The position numbers and the translations under genes are program-made. Below the pieces are notes generated by a model. That model ran no database searches. It was not told where the DNA came from and saw only the letters and a list, made by a program, of their open reading frames with translations. Below are positions 35,434 through 44,094 of a stretch of DNA of 64,000 bases, one piece after another. Each line of letters starts with the position of its first letter. The first letter of the stretch is position 1. This DNA comes from Thalassotalea_H sp040779345. Lineage in GTDB: Bacteria > Pseudomonadota > Gammaproteobacteria > Enterobacterales > Alteromonadaceae. Location: NCBI GenBank assembly GCA_040779345.1, contig JBFONU010000001.1, positions 310,001 through 374,000 of the forward strand. Direction: 5' to 3'.

Positions 35434-36490
35434 TTGTAAAGTCACCAAAGTTTAAACAATTAAATGCCGGGATATCTCTACTGGCTTTTTTACCTAATAT
35501 TTCAGCGTAATAAGCTGGAGGTAACCCATCACCTGGGCGCCTCAGACCAATTGAATTCTCATTTAGTGTTTCTCCGGCGGAAATATCTTTTAACGCAACG
35601 ATACTTCTTCGAGCTAAGACACGCATTGATTTTTCTTTTTCTGTTGGCTCTACTTTTTCACTTCCAAGCATAGTGAAAGCACTGTGAATATGCTCAACCC
35701 ATTGTTTTAGACTTTGTGGGTTTTCAGAAAACCAATGATCTGGGCCCGCTAAATCATTGTCTAAAGTGAAATGCTTTTCAAATACACGTGCGCCAAAAGT
35801 TACTGCTAATGATGAGGCTAACGGTCCTTGGCTATGGTCAGAAAAACCTAAATGTAAATTTGGGAAAGCAGCTGCCAACGTCTTTAATTTTTTCAAATTA
35901 ATATCTTGTGGTGGTGTCGGGTATTGTGATGTACATAAACATAACACGCAGGGGTAGGCGTCATCTTTTAATGCCCCTAATGTTGAAAGTGCTTGGTACA
36001 CTTCGCCTAAATCTGCCATACCACATGATAAAATGATCGGTAATCCAGTTTTAGCATAGTGTGATATTAAGGGTAAATTGGTAAAGTCGTCAGAGCCTAT
36101 TTTTATTGCGTCTATGCCAATATCAAGTAACAAGGCTAAATCGGAAGGATTCTGAGGCGTTGATAAAAATAATATGTTTTTAGTGTCACAGTATGCTTTT
36201 AGTTGACGCCATTCTTGCTCAGATAGCTCCATGCGTTCAAACATATCTAGCATGGGTTCAGTAATTTCTTTGCCTTGAGATTGATAAGTGAATAGTTGGG
36301 TAGAATCACTACAAAATTCTTTGGCGGTAAACGTCTGAAACTTTACTGCATCGACACCTGCTTCAATTGCGGCGTCGATCATTTTAAATGCGGTTTCAAT
36401 ACTCCCATTGTGATTAATGCCTGCTTCGGCAATGATAAAAGGGGCATGTGTTAATGAAATCGTTTTCTTTCCAATAATTAAAGGGGTCAT
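35423..36490 (-). CDS. NeuB-family nonulosonate synthase (NeuB/LegI/SpsE-like)
   Basis: This 355-residue synthase condenses phosphoenolpyruvate with a hexosamine-derived sugar to a nine-carbon acid. The NeuB barrel motifs are FIIAEAGINHNGSIETAF, AVKFQTFTAKEF and VFEKHFTLDNDLAGPDHWFS, and a C-terminal SAF domain ends with LRRPGDGLPPAYYAEILGKK. The AGINHNG, ADH/PDHWFS and RRPGDGLPP forms are NeuB/LegI-like, unlike the PseI type at 20645. The two synthases hence suggest two different nonulosonic acids. It is followed by an overlapping acyltransferase. Confidence 0.88.
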   Translation of the reverse strand: MTPLIIGKKTISLTHAPFIIAEAGINHNGSIETAFKMIDAAIEAGVDAVKFQTFTAKEFCSDSTQLFTYQSQGKEITEPMLDMFERMELSEQEWRQLKAYCDTKNILFLSTPQNPSDLALLLDIGIDAIKIGSDDFTNLPLISHYAKTGLPIILSCGMADLGEVYQALSTLGALKDDAYPCVLCLCTSQYPTPPQDINLKKLKTLAAAFPNLHLGFSDHSQGPLASSLAVTFGARVFEKHFTLDNDLAGPDHWFSENPQSLKQWVEHIHSAFTMLGSEKVEPTEKEKSMRVLARRSIVALKDISAGETLNENSIGLRRPGDGLPPAYYAEILGKKASRDIPAFNCLNFGDFTNDE

Positions 36491-37212
36491 TATTTCACCA
36501 AATAAAAGTCAAACATGTGGCTTGATTGAAACAAACTTGGGTTATTAATTGTTTGTTCGCATTGTGTAAAACCAATGTCTAATGCAATGACTTTTAATTT
36601 GTCATAATCTACCCAAAAGCGATTAATTAATTCTTCTTCTATTGCATTTTTGATTTTTTCTTCTGGCCAATCTAGCCGCTGGTATGAAGCGATATGTTTT
36701 TCACGGAGAGACAAGTCGGGGGTTTGGGTTAAAAATACTCGCCCACCTTGAGCGGTCACTTGATAAATATTTTTCAAAATTGTTTTTAATTCATCATAAT
36801 CATCAAAATATTGTAACGCACCACCGACTAATATCTTTTTAAAGAGAATGCCCTTTTTCTTGGTATTCTCTAATTTTAATAAGTTGTCGACATAAGGATG
36901 AATATTGCTAAATTCTTTACAATTTGTGTTAGCACGAATAATTGCTTCTTCAGAATAATCGAATAAATGGATTTCTTTAACTAATGGGGAAAAATACATT
37001 GACAAAAAGCCACAACCACCTGCAGCGTCTAATAAAATAGTATTTTTATCTACGCCGTCTAATCCATTAACAATGTCACTCATATATGCAAAGTAGTCGC
37101 CTATGGTTGCGCCACTTCGACCCATTGTGGCGAATGGATTCTCTTTTTTTACAGTGTCATCCCACCGAGATTGCCAAAGCTCACTTCTTGTTGGTGGATT
37201 TGTTTTTGCCAT
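36490..37212 (-). CDS. SAM-dependent methyltransferase next to pseG
   Basis: This is a 240-residue class I methyltransferase. The SAM motif is LLDAAGGCGFLSMYF near residue 60, with IHLFDYSEEAI as the acidic-loop motif. It begins one base after the pseG stop, which mirrors the PseG-methyltransferase fusion of the plus-strand module. Its acceptor may be the nonulosonic acid or its precursor. It overlaps the next gene by one base. Confidence 0.84.
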   Translation of the reverse strand: MAKTNPPTRSELWQSRWDDTVKKENPFATMGRSGATIGDYFAYMSDIVNGLDGVDKNTILLDAAGGCGFLSMYFSPLVKEIHLFDYSEEAIIRANTNCKEFSNIHPYVDNLLKLENTKKKGILFKKILVGGALQYFDDYDELKTILKNIYQVTAQGGRVFLTQTPDLSLREKHIASYQRLDWPEEKIKNAIEEELINRFWVDYDKLKVIALDIGFTQCEQTINNPSLFQSSHMFDFYLVK

Positions 37213-37213
37213 T

Positions 37214-38272
37214 TTAACCTCGTAGTTTTTTAGCGATAATTTCAGCTGTTCTTATTGCACCTTGTCCATCACATAATTTTAAAGCTTGCTGCGATAAAAG
37301 TAATAAGTTATCCGTGTTATTAATAAGGTGAAGCAATGTGCGTACCAGAGTTTTTTTGTTTAAAGCGTTTTCTTGCCCCAAATATATATCATTCATTACT
37401 GCATTTACTAAGGCTATATTCCGCGATTGATTCTCGCACGTTTTTAAAATCGCACAAGGCACGCCTAAACTAAATGCTTCCCACATCATATTTCCTGCAG
37501 CCGTGATGATTAGTTGCTGTTTTGCCATTATCTCAGCAATATTATCGAAATCAATAAAGTAGTTAATTAGTTCGCTGTGAAATTCTTTTTGTAGTTGTTC
37601 TACATGTGGGTTAATTGAGGTAGTTAATACATTGATAGTTATATTCACAGGAACTTGGGTTAACCAAGTCAATAATTTTGAAGTGGTGTTTAAAGGGTCT
37701 GTCGCCCCAATAGCAATAAGTAACTGAATAGGTTTATTAAGGGGAAATTTTAGTGCTGCTTTAGTTTCAAGACCTGACTGTTGAAATTCTTTTCTAAGCA
37801 AAGCATATTGAGGCCCAAGTAATAACGTTGTTGTTGTCGAAATAACGTTATATTCATCTGGATCTGCACAGGAGGCATCCCAAATGAGATCAATATCAGG
37901 GTAAGGTTTTCCTGAATCATTGAGTAGCATTACTTTAGGTATCGTCTTTTTTATGTTCATCATCCATTGATGACTGATCTGGTAATGATCAATAATAAGT
38001 AATGGGCTTTTTATGTTATTGCTCTGTAATTGAGCAACAATGTACTCACAATTAACCAATTCGCCACTATTTTCAATTGAGTATTTACTAGCAAGATTGA
38101 GTAATTGATGATGACTACTCGTCAGCGTTTTTCTAACATCATTACCTGCATTGCTCATAATAAATAAACATGAATACCCCTGAAGGTAAAGCGCGTCAGC
38201 TAATGACACACAGCGAGAAAAGTGACCGTAGCCAATAGCTGAATTTGCATCGCAACGAAAGCAAATGCTCAT
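37214..38272 (-). CDS. pseG: PseG: UDP-2,4-diacetamido-trideoxy-altropyranose hydrolase
   Basis: PseG removes UDP from the sugar nucleotide before the PseI condensation. The 352-residue protein has the family start FRCDANSAIGYGHFSRC with putative catalytic His17, and the nucleotide-binding ITAAGNMMWEAFSLGVPCAI near residue 265. The full RxDA...GxGHxxR motif is intact, unlike in the fusion protein at 21875. It overlaps the class III aminotransferase stop by one base and is followed by a methyltransferase. Confidence 0.9.
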   Translation of the reverse strand: MSICFRCDANSAIGYGHFSRCVSLADALYLQGYSCLFIMSNAGNDVRKTLTSSHHQLLNLASKYSIENSGELVNCEYIVAQLQSNNIKSPLLIIDHYQISHQWMMNIKKTIPKVMLLNDSGKPYPDIDLIWDASCADPDEYNVISTTTTLLLGPQYALLRKEFQQSGLETKAALKFPLNKPIQLLIAIGATDPLNTTSKLLTWLTQVPVNITINVLTTSINPHVEQLQKEFHSELINYFIDFDNIAEIMAKQQLIITAAGNMMWEAFSLGVPCAILKTCENQSRNIALVNAVMNDIYLGQENALNKKTLVRTLLHLINNTDNLLLLSQQALKLCDGQGAIRTAEIIAKKLRG

Positions 38273-39567
38273 TAACGCACCTTAAATACTGGTTTAGTTA
38301 CTTCTCCATGAAAGTATTGATTGAAATTTCCGTTATTATTGACTTCCACGGCAAGAGGGATGATTTCATCGTATGCGTCAAGTAATAACTTAATATGTGA
38401 TGCTTGATGAGAATAAGAAATATTGTGCGCACCACCAACTAATATATGACGACTATGCATTTCCTGTTGAATTAAAGATGATAGCTGTTGTTCGGAAATC
38501 TGGTTGATTTTACCTATTAATAAAAAAGACCATGCAGGGTGCCCTGAAACAGAAAATAAGTTTTTTGCATTATGTTTCTCAATTAATGCTGTTAGGCCAT
38601 CTATTAACAAGGTGCCCATATCGTGAATATGATCTAATACTTTTTCGCTGACTAATTTGTTGATAGTTTCTTTTGCGGCGGCTAAAGACAATGTTTCTCC
38701 ACCAAACGTACCCGAATAGAAAATGTCTTCCATTAAGGTCATTATTTCTTTTTTCCCCGTAATGGCAGATAAGGGAAAGCCATTCGCCATGCCTTTACCA
38801 AAGGTCGCTAAATCTGGCGTTACCTTAAATAATGATTGAGCACCACCGAGATCAAATCGAAAGCCGGTGATGGTCTCATCAAAAATAAGTACAGCACCAT
38901 TTTGTTCGCATAATGCTTTTACTCTTTGTAAAAAATTATCCTTAGGGTAAAAAACATTCATCGGCTCTAAAATAACAGCTGCAATTTTATCGGGGTGTTC
39001 AGCAAACAATAGTTCAAGTGAGGAGATATCGTTATAGGTAAACTTATGGGTTAATGCTTTAACTGCTTTTGGTACACCTAAATCGCGAGTTGTTGAACCA
39101 ATATACCAATCTTGCCAGCCATGGTATCCACAAACCGCAATATGGTCTTTTTTAGTATAAGCTCTAGCTAAGCGAATTGCTGCTGAGGTTGCGTCGCTAC
39201 CGTTTTTGCCAAATCGAACCATCTCCGCGCATGGGATTAATTCGACCATTTGCTCAGCGACTTCCATTTCTAATTGATGAGGGAGTGAAAAAGTCACTCC
39301 ATTTTTAAGTTGCGCTTGAATGGCCTGATCTACATCATGATCACAGTAGCCTAATGAAATAGATAATAAACCATTCACAAAGTCAGTATATTGATTGTCA
39401 TCAGCATCCCAAACCTGACAGCCTTTCCCTCGCTTAATAAACAACGGTGACACGTGAAGAGGGTAAACTAATTTACTTTTACTAAAGGTTTGGCTTCCTA
39501 ATGGGATGGTTTTTTCAGCTCTAATTAATAATTTTTCAGAGTTAGCGTACTTGTTTTTCATAAGCAA
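38272..39567 (-). CDS. Class III PLP aminotransferase (GSA-aminomutase-like), module 2
   Basis: This 431-residue paralog of the gene at 19320 has VCGYHGWQDWYIGS, the cofactor aspartate in LIFDETITGFRFD and the Schiff-base lysine in ATFGKGMANGFP. It sits between the SpsF-type cytidylyltransferase and pseG, with gaps of a few bases or overlap. Such aminotransferases recur in nonulosonate and spore-coat glycan clusters, but the substrate is not established. A haem role is unlikely given two copies in sugar operons. Confidence 0.85.
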   Translation of the reverse strand: MLMKNKYANSEKLLIRAEKTIPLGSQTFSKSKLVYPLHVSPLFIKRGKGCQVWDADDNQYTDFVNGLLSISLGYCDHDVDQAIQAQLKNGVTFSLPHQLEMEVAEQMVELIPCAEMVRFGKNGSDATSAAIRLARAYTKKDHIAVCGYHGWQDWYIGSTTRDLGVPKAVKALTHKFTYNDISSLELLFAEHPDKIAAVILEPMNVFYPKDNFLQRVKALCEQNGAVLIFDETITGFRFDLGGAQSLFKVTPDLATFGKGMANGFPLSAITGKKEIMTLMEDIFYSGTFGGETLSLAAAKETINKLVSEKVLDHIHDMGTLLIDGLTALIEKHNAKNLFSVSGHPAWSFLLIGKINQISEQQLSSLIQQEMHSRHILVGGAHNISYSHQASHIKLLLDAYDEIIPLAVEVNNNGNFNQYFHGEVTKPVFKVR

Positions 39568-39570
39568 AAC

Positions 39571-40320
39571 TTAACCTTTATTTATTGGTTTTAGAGGCTG
39601 AGGTTCTAAAACATATTGATGATTAATTTCTGATAATTGTGGCTGAGTATTAATCAGCGTTAAAATGTCACAAAACCTAAATTTAGGGTTTTTGGGGTAG
39701 AGATTTTTATAGATAGTTTCAATTAATGTGAAGTCTTCAGGTTGATCTACTGTCCACCTTAAATGAGATAAATTGTCAGGATGGCGCAATTCTCGGCAAA
39801 CATTTTTAGTGTTTTCATGGTATAAATAAGGAGTGACGTGCTCTCTCTCTTCTGGTGACGTTGCATTTTTAAATGCTTGTTCTAATGCCGAAAAAGTAAA
39901 AACTTCTGTATCAAGCCCATCAGGAAAAGTAGGGTGGGTGCAGTTACTGGTATAATCAGCTTTAGTCGTTAAGTGTAACGAAATGACTTTATCAACTATT
40001 TCTGGGTCAATCACTGGACAGTCGCCAGTGATGCGAACAATGTGATCACTAGGATACGATATACTGGCGTGATAATACCTTGCTAATACGTCATGAAGAC
40101 TGCCTCTAAAGCACTTTATCTTGATTGATTTACATAATACCTCAATGTCATTATCACTTGCGTCATCGCTTGTAGCGACAATAATTTTATCAATTAATTT
40201 AGCCTCTTTTAGGCGCTCAATTTGATGTGTCAACATTGCTTTTCCCAATATTGGCTTAAGCACCTTTCCAGGTAAGCGAGTCGAGCTCATTCTAGCTTGT
40301 AAAATTACGTTAACTGTCAT
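39571..40320 (-). CDS. spsF: SpsF-type cytidylyltransferase (CMP-nonulosonate activation)
   Basis: This 249-residue nucleotidyltransferase has the CTP-binding motif VILQARMSSTRLPGKVLKP at the N-terminus, DHIVRITGDCPVIDP in the middle and REHVTPYLY. It belongs to the CTP_transf_3 family of NeuA, PseF and SpsF and is nearest SpsF in style. The reaction is probably CMP attachment to the nine-carbon sugar, giving the donor used by Maf proteins. It is the only cytidylyltransferase in the window, so it may serve both synthases. Confidence 0.85.
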   Translation of the reverse strand: MTVNVILQARMSSTRLPGKVLKPILGKAMLTHQIERLKEAKLIDKIIVATSDDASDNDIEVLCKSIKIKCFRGSLHDVLARYYHASISYPSDHIVRITGDCPVIDPEIVDKVISLHLTTKADYTSNCTHPTFPDGLDTEVFTFSALEQAFKNATSPEEREHVTPYLYHENTKNVCRELRHPDNLSHLRWTVDQPEDFTLIETIYKNLYPKNPKFRFCDILTLINTQPQLSEINHQYVLEPQPLKPINKG

Positions 40321-40350
40321 TTTTCGTCTTTTCTACCTTAACTTGATGTT

Positions 40351-41235
40351 TTAACTGTCAATATTCCATAGACTAGGAGTGATTAAAGCCTCGTTATTTG
40401 AAGCAAGCTTTTGGCCAATGTGTTGCATTTTTTCTGTATTTTGATTGATCAGCTGTTGAGCAAGTAAGTAATGCTCGGCAATTTGTTCGAGCTGTGTCAC
40501 TGAACAGCACCCGATTACAGCTTTATCAATAAATTGCTGTTGGTGAATAAGTGCTAAAGCTAAAGTTAACGGTTGGCAATGTAAAGCATGGCAGTATTGA
40601 TGAAAACTATTTATTTTTTCTTTGAATGGGAGAAAATATGCTGGTAAGTCTTCGATGTCAGCTAACAATATGCCTTGAAGGAATAAAGATCTTACGTGAA
40701 CTTCAGTCGTTAAAAGTACGTTTTTAATCTCATTTTTAACAAAACGTTGATCGAGCCAGTTCATCGGAAGTTGCACTATATCAATGTTAAAGCGTTGGCA
40801 TATATTAACAACTTGTTCTGGTTGGTAAACCGAGATACCTAATTTGTTAATTACACCTTGCTCTTTTAGCTGGGCTGCTTGGTGATAGTATTCATGTGCT
40901 TGGGAAGATGTTAAGTCGTCAGCATGATGAAATAAAAGCGCGTCAATTTTTTTGCAGCCTAATCGAGTAAGACTATTATCGACAATATCAGCAATGGATA
41001 ATGATTGCGTAGATAACTCAGGGATTTTAGTGACAATAGTAAAGTTGTTACCTGCGTTTAACTCTCCTAAAACACTTTCACTTTCGCCATAGGCTGCGGC
41101 TGTATCTAATGTAGTAATACCAATATTTTTCGCTAAGGCTAATATTTTTTCAACTTCAGCGACAGAAACCTTACCTTTAACATTGGTGATACCGTAATTA
41201 AGGCCAAATTGTACTGTCCCCAATGCTAATTTCAT
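40351..41235 (-). CDS. Aldo/keto reductase
   Basis: This 294-residue NAD(P)H-dependent reductase has the full catalytic set: Asp in TLDTAAAYGESESVLG, Tyr in the same motif, Lys in TIVTKIPE and His in ALLFHHADDL. It overlaps the pseC stop by four bases. Aldo/keto reductases occur in nonulosonate and O-antigen clusters, where they reduce keto-sugar intermediates. The substrate is unknown. Confidence 0.87.
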   Translation of the reverse strand: MKLALGTVQFGLNYGITNVKGKVSVAEVEKILALAKNIGITTLDTAAAYGESESVLGELNAGNNFTIVTKIPELSTQSLSIADIVDNSLTRLGCKKIDALLFHHADDLTSSQAHEYYHQAAQLKEQGVINKLGISVYQPEQVVNICQRFNIDIVQLPMNWLDQRFVKNEIKNVLLTTEVHVRSLFLQGILLADIEDLPAYFLPFKEKINSFHQYCHALHCQPLTLALALIHQQQFIDKAVIGCCSVTQLEQIAEHYLLAQQLINQNTEKMQHIGQKLASNNEALITPSLWNIDS

Positions 41236-42395
41236 TTTCTATCACTTAACAAATCAGTGAGTGTTGAAACGATATGCTTGAAGTCTTCCTTGCTAAGATC
41301 AGGGTATAAAGGTAATGATAAACACTGCTCATAGTAAGACTCTGCCTGAGGAAAATCCCCTTCATTGAAGCCTATTTCTTGGTAATAAGGTTGAGTGTGA
41401 ATTGGAATATAATGAACATTTACACCAATATTTGCTTTTCGTAATTGGTTAAATAAAGTTGTTCTATCAATAGGTGATTCGTCAGTTAATTGAATTAAAA
41501 ATAAATGATAACTACTTTTTGACTGTTCATTTTGTTGTTGAAATGAAAGAGGCAAACCTTTTAAGGCTTGTAGGTAGTTTTTGGCTAATGCTTGACGTTG
41601 TTCAATAAATACATCTAAGCGTGGTAGCTGACTTAACCCTAGGGCTGCTTGAAGCTCAGTCATTCTGAAATTGAAACCTAAACTTTGTTGCTCATAGTAC
41701 CAAGCTTGCTCTTTATTCGCCGTTAATTGTTCTGGATCTTTTGTGATGCCATGGCTACGAAGCTGTGCTAATTTTTGGGCGTATTGATGATTATTCGTTA
41801 AGACCATTCCCCCTTCGGCGGTCGTAATGATTTTTACGGGGTGAAAACTGAAAACCACCATGTCACTATATTGACAATTACCTATTTTTTTACCTTGATA
41901 CTCACCACCTATTGCATGGCTAGCATCTTCGATGATCTTGAAATTATACTCTTGAGCAAGTTGATGAATCCGTTGCATATCGCAGCTTAAACCTGCCATA
42001 TGTACAACTATTAGGACTTTGGGGAGTTGTTTGTTTTTTTTAGCAAGAATGAGCTTATTCTGAAGTTCTTTCGGGCAAATATTCACAGTTTTTCTATTAA
42101 TATCAACAAAGTCGACACTTGCCCCACAGTAAAGAGCACAATTTGCTGAGGCAACAAATGAAATGGGGGAGGTCCAAACAATATCCCCAGATTTAATGTC
42201 TAAAGCTAAGGTGGCAATGTGTAAGGCAGATGTAGCACTATTTACCGCGAACGCATAAGTGGCTTGGCAATAATTCGCTATTGCTTTTTCAAAGGCAGGA
42301 ACTTTTGGCCCTTGGGTAATAAAATCAGAGGTTAAAACATCGACAACTTGCTTAATATCTTCCGGTAAAATTTGTTGACGACCATAAGGGATCAT
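41232..42395 (-). CDS. pseC: PseC: UDP-4-keto-6-deoxy-sugar aminotransferase
   Basis: PseC is the second pseudaminic acid enzyme, adding the C4 amino group to the PseB product. The 387-residue DegT-family protein has VNSATSALHIATLALDIK, KIIEDASHAIGG and the Schiff-base lysine in FSFHPVKIITTAEGG. The start IPYGRQQILPEDIKQV and full length are PseC-like. It overlaps pseB by four bases (ATGA). Its order, pseB then pseC, is the standard one. Confidence 0.93.
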   Translation of the reverse strand: MIPYGRQQILPEDIKQVVDVLTSDFITQGPKVPAFEKAIANYCQATYAFAVNSATSALHIATLALDIKSGDIVWTSPISFVASANCALYCGASVDFVDINRKTVNICPKELQNKLILAKKNKQLPKVLIVVHMAGLSCDMQRIHQLAQEYNFKIIEDASHAIGGEYQGKKIGNCQYSDMVVFSFHPVKIITTAEGGMVLTNNHQYAQKLAQLRSHGITKDPEQLTANKEQAWYYEQQSLGFNFRMTELQAALGLSQLPRLDVFIEQRQALAKNYLQALKGLPLSFQQQNEQSKSSYHLFLIQLTDESPIDRTTLFNQLRKANIGVNVHYIPIHTQPYYQEIGFNEGDFPQAESYYEQCLSLPLYPDLSKEDFKHIVSTLTDLLSDRK

Positions 42396-43402
42396 TCACA
42401 GGCCTCATAGTTAAACTTTTTAATTTCTTCAACACTCATAAATTCAGGATTATCATGCGAGTTATATTCGTAGCCGTGTTCCACTGGCTTACCTTTTTCA
42501 TTAAGTGCATTGATTGTGAAATCGTTACCTCGACTACTAAAACTTATGCTCGGTGCAATAACAAAGTGATCTTCGTACTCAAAAGTGTGATAGGAATCAT
42601 CAGCAGGGCACATCACTTCATGCAGTTTTTCACCTGGTCGAATACCTACCGTTTTATGCGCTAAATCAGGAGCTATAGCTGTGGCTAAGTCGGTAATTTT
42701 AATTGAAGGAATTTTGGGAATGAAAATTTCGCCGCCAAGCATTCTGAGAAAGTTCTTTAATACAAAATCGACGCCGCCTTGTAAAGATATCCAAAACCGA
42801 GTCATTTCTTGATGAGTGATGGGTAAATGATCTGAACCATCGCGAACCAATTTCTCAAAGAAAGGGACAACTGAGCCACGTGAGCCCACAACATTTCCGT
42901 ATCTAACGACTGAGAAACAAGTTTTATGACCACCACTTATGTTGTTAGCGGCGACAAATAATTTATCAGAAACCAATTTGGTGGCGCCATATAAATTAAT
43001 AGGGCTAGCGGCTTTATCGGTAGAAAGAGCAATGACTTTTTCAACATTGTTATCAAGTGCTGCTTCAATAACATTTTCAGCACCGTTGATATTCGTTTTA
43101 ATGCACTCCATTGGATTGTATTCTGCCGCAGGCACTTGTTTCAAAGCGGCGGCATGAATCACAAAGTCAACGCCGCTCATCGCTCTTCGTAAACGATTTA
43201 CATCACGAACATCACCAATAAAGTAACGCATACATTTGTCATTATAGACTTGTTGCATCTCAAACTGTTTAAGTTCATCACGAGAATAAATGATTATTTT
43301 TTTAGGGGAGAAGCGCTCAAGTAATGTTTTTACGTATAGCTTGCCGAACGAACCTGTTCCACCCGTTATTAGAATTACTTTATTATCGAATATAGTTGTC
43401 AT
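42392..43402 (-). CDS. pseB: PseB: UDP-GlcNAc 4,6-dehydratase (inverting)
   Basis: PseB starts pseudaminic acid synthesis by dehydrating and inverting UDP-GlcNAc. The 336-residue SDR protein has the NAD motif ILITGGTGSFGKLYVK, VIHAAALKQVPAAEYNP and STDKAASPINLYGATK, where the Asp-Lys and Tyr-x3-Lys catalytic residues lie. It heads the reverse island, which runs through about 15 mostly overlapping genes to 25813. The promoter should lie in the preceding 191 bases. Confidence 0.95.
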   Translation of the reverse strand: MTTIFDNKVILITGGTGSFGKLYVKTLLERFSPKKIIIYSRDELKQFEMQQVYNDKCMRYFIGDVRDVNRLRRAMSGVDFVIHAAALKQVPAAEYNPMECIKTNINGAENVIEAALDNNVEKVIALSTDKAASPINLYGATKLVSDKLFVAANNISGGHKTCFSVVRYGNVVGSRGSVVPFFEKLVRDGSDHLPITHQEMTRFWISLQGGVDFVLKNFLRMLGGEIFIPKIPSIKITDLATAIAPDLAHKTVGIRPGEKLHEVMCPADDSYHTFEYEDHFVIAPSISFSSRGNDFTINALNEKGKPVEHGYEYNSHDNPEFMSVEEIKKFNYEACE

Positions 43403-43502
43403 TTTAACCTCAAGTCCTTACTGTAAACATTATTTCAACAGTCAGTTTCAAGTATAACCTATTATTAATTTTTTTAATTAACATCAGTGGATTATGTGCT
43501 TA

Positions 43503-43516
43503 TCTCTATATAGAGA
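43503..43516. repeat. 14-bp palindrome TCTCTATATAGAGA upstream of pseB
   Basis: Perfect two-fold symmetry at 43503-43516, about 100 bases upstream of the pseB start and in its promoter region. On the minus strand a TATACT box lies at about 43452-43457, between the palindrome and pseB. It could be an operator or simply an AT-rich palindrome. Confidence 0.5.
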
Positions 43517-43593
43517 CAACCGTTTTTAATCAATAAATGGTGATTGTTTCTATTAAGATTGATCATAGAACATTGAGACATAATTAAATATGA

Positions 43594-43887
43594 TTAATGC
43601 ATATAAATTGGTGTGTCATTAACGATTAATGCTTGACCATTTTTATAGGCACGATTCATCCCTTGAATGAGGACATCATGTTTAATACATCTTTTATCGT
43701 GAATTTCTTCTGTGTAATAAAATTCAACGCTATCCCAACCCAATTCTTTAATGAATTTTTTGATGCTACTGATGTTTTTTTGGTAATCAGTATCAAGAGT
43801 AAATAGCCCAATATTATGTCTGTTACCTTTCTCAAATTTGGTATGATTCTCTAATGTGCATTTTGCATAACCACTCATTACAAACAT
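43594..43887 (-). CDS. Hypothetical 97-residue protein next to flrA
   Basis: Not recognised. The product is small, soluble-looking, with no signal peptide or membrane helix. It has two cysteines (Cys10 and Cys67), a cluster of Lys/His/Asp (EEIHDKRCIKHDVL) and a C-terminal YMH. Start ATG 43887 has GAGAG 6 bases upstream. It lies alone between the sugar operon and divergent flrA. An 8-bp inverted repeat (43914-43933) lies 26 bases upstream. A link to flagellar regulation would be inference from position only. Confidence 0.65.
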   Translation of the reverse strand: MFVMSGYAKCTLENHTKFEKGNRHNIGLFTLDTDYQKNISSIKKFIKELGWDSVEFYYTEEIHDKRCIKHDVLIQGMNRAYKNGQALIVNDTPIYMH

Positions 43888-43913
43888 AGTTCTCTCACTT
43901 ATTTTGCCTATTG

Positions 43914-43933
43914 ATATGGCATTACTGCCATAT
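43914..43933. promoter_or_regulatory. Inverted repeat ATATGGCA-TTAC-TGCCATAT in flrA divergent region
   Basis: Perfect 8-bp arms (43914-43921 and 43926-43933) with a 4-base spacer, in the 207 bases that separate the 97-residue gene from flrA. The symmetry and location suit an operator for one or both genes. No known regulator motif is claimed. Confidence 0.5.
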
Positions 43934-44094
43934 TATTGTCTTCGGTGAGGTTATAAAGCATATATCGATCCAATAATTAAATAGTCAAATTAATGACTTT
44001 TTATGATGCCATGTGTCAAAAGTTTGTTGAAAATTTATAATTGCTAGTTACAATCAAGATATTGAGTCAAAACTAATTGGTTTATCAAAGAATT

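Noticed and set aside
17863..43402. Horizontally acquired island bounded by mobile elements
   Set aside because: No transposase, integrase, tRNA or flanking direct repeat was seen. The duplication pattern and flagellar context suggest a resident, though perhaps exchangeable, glycosylation locus.
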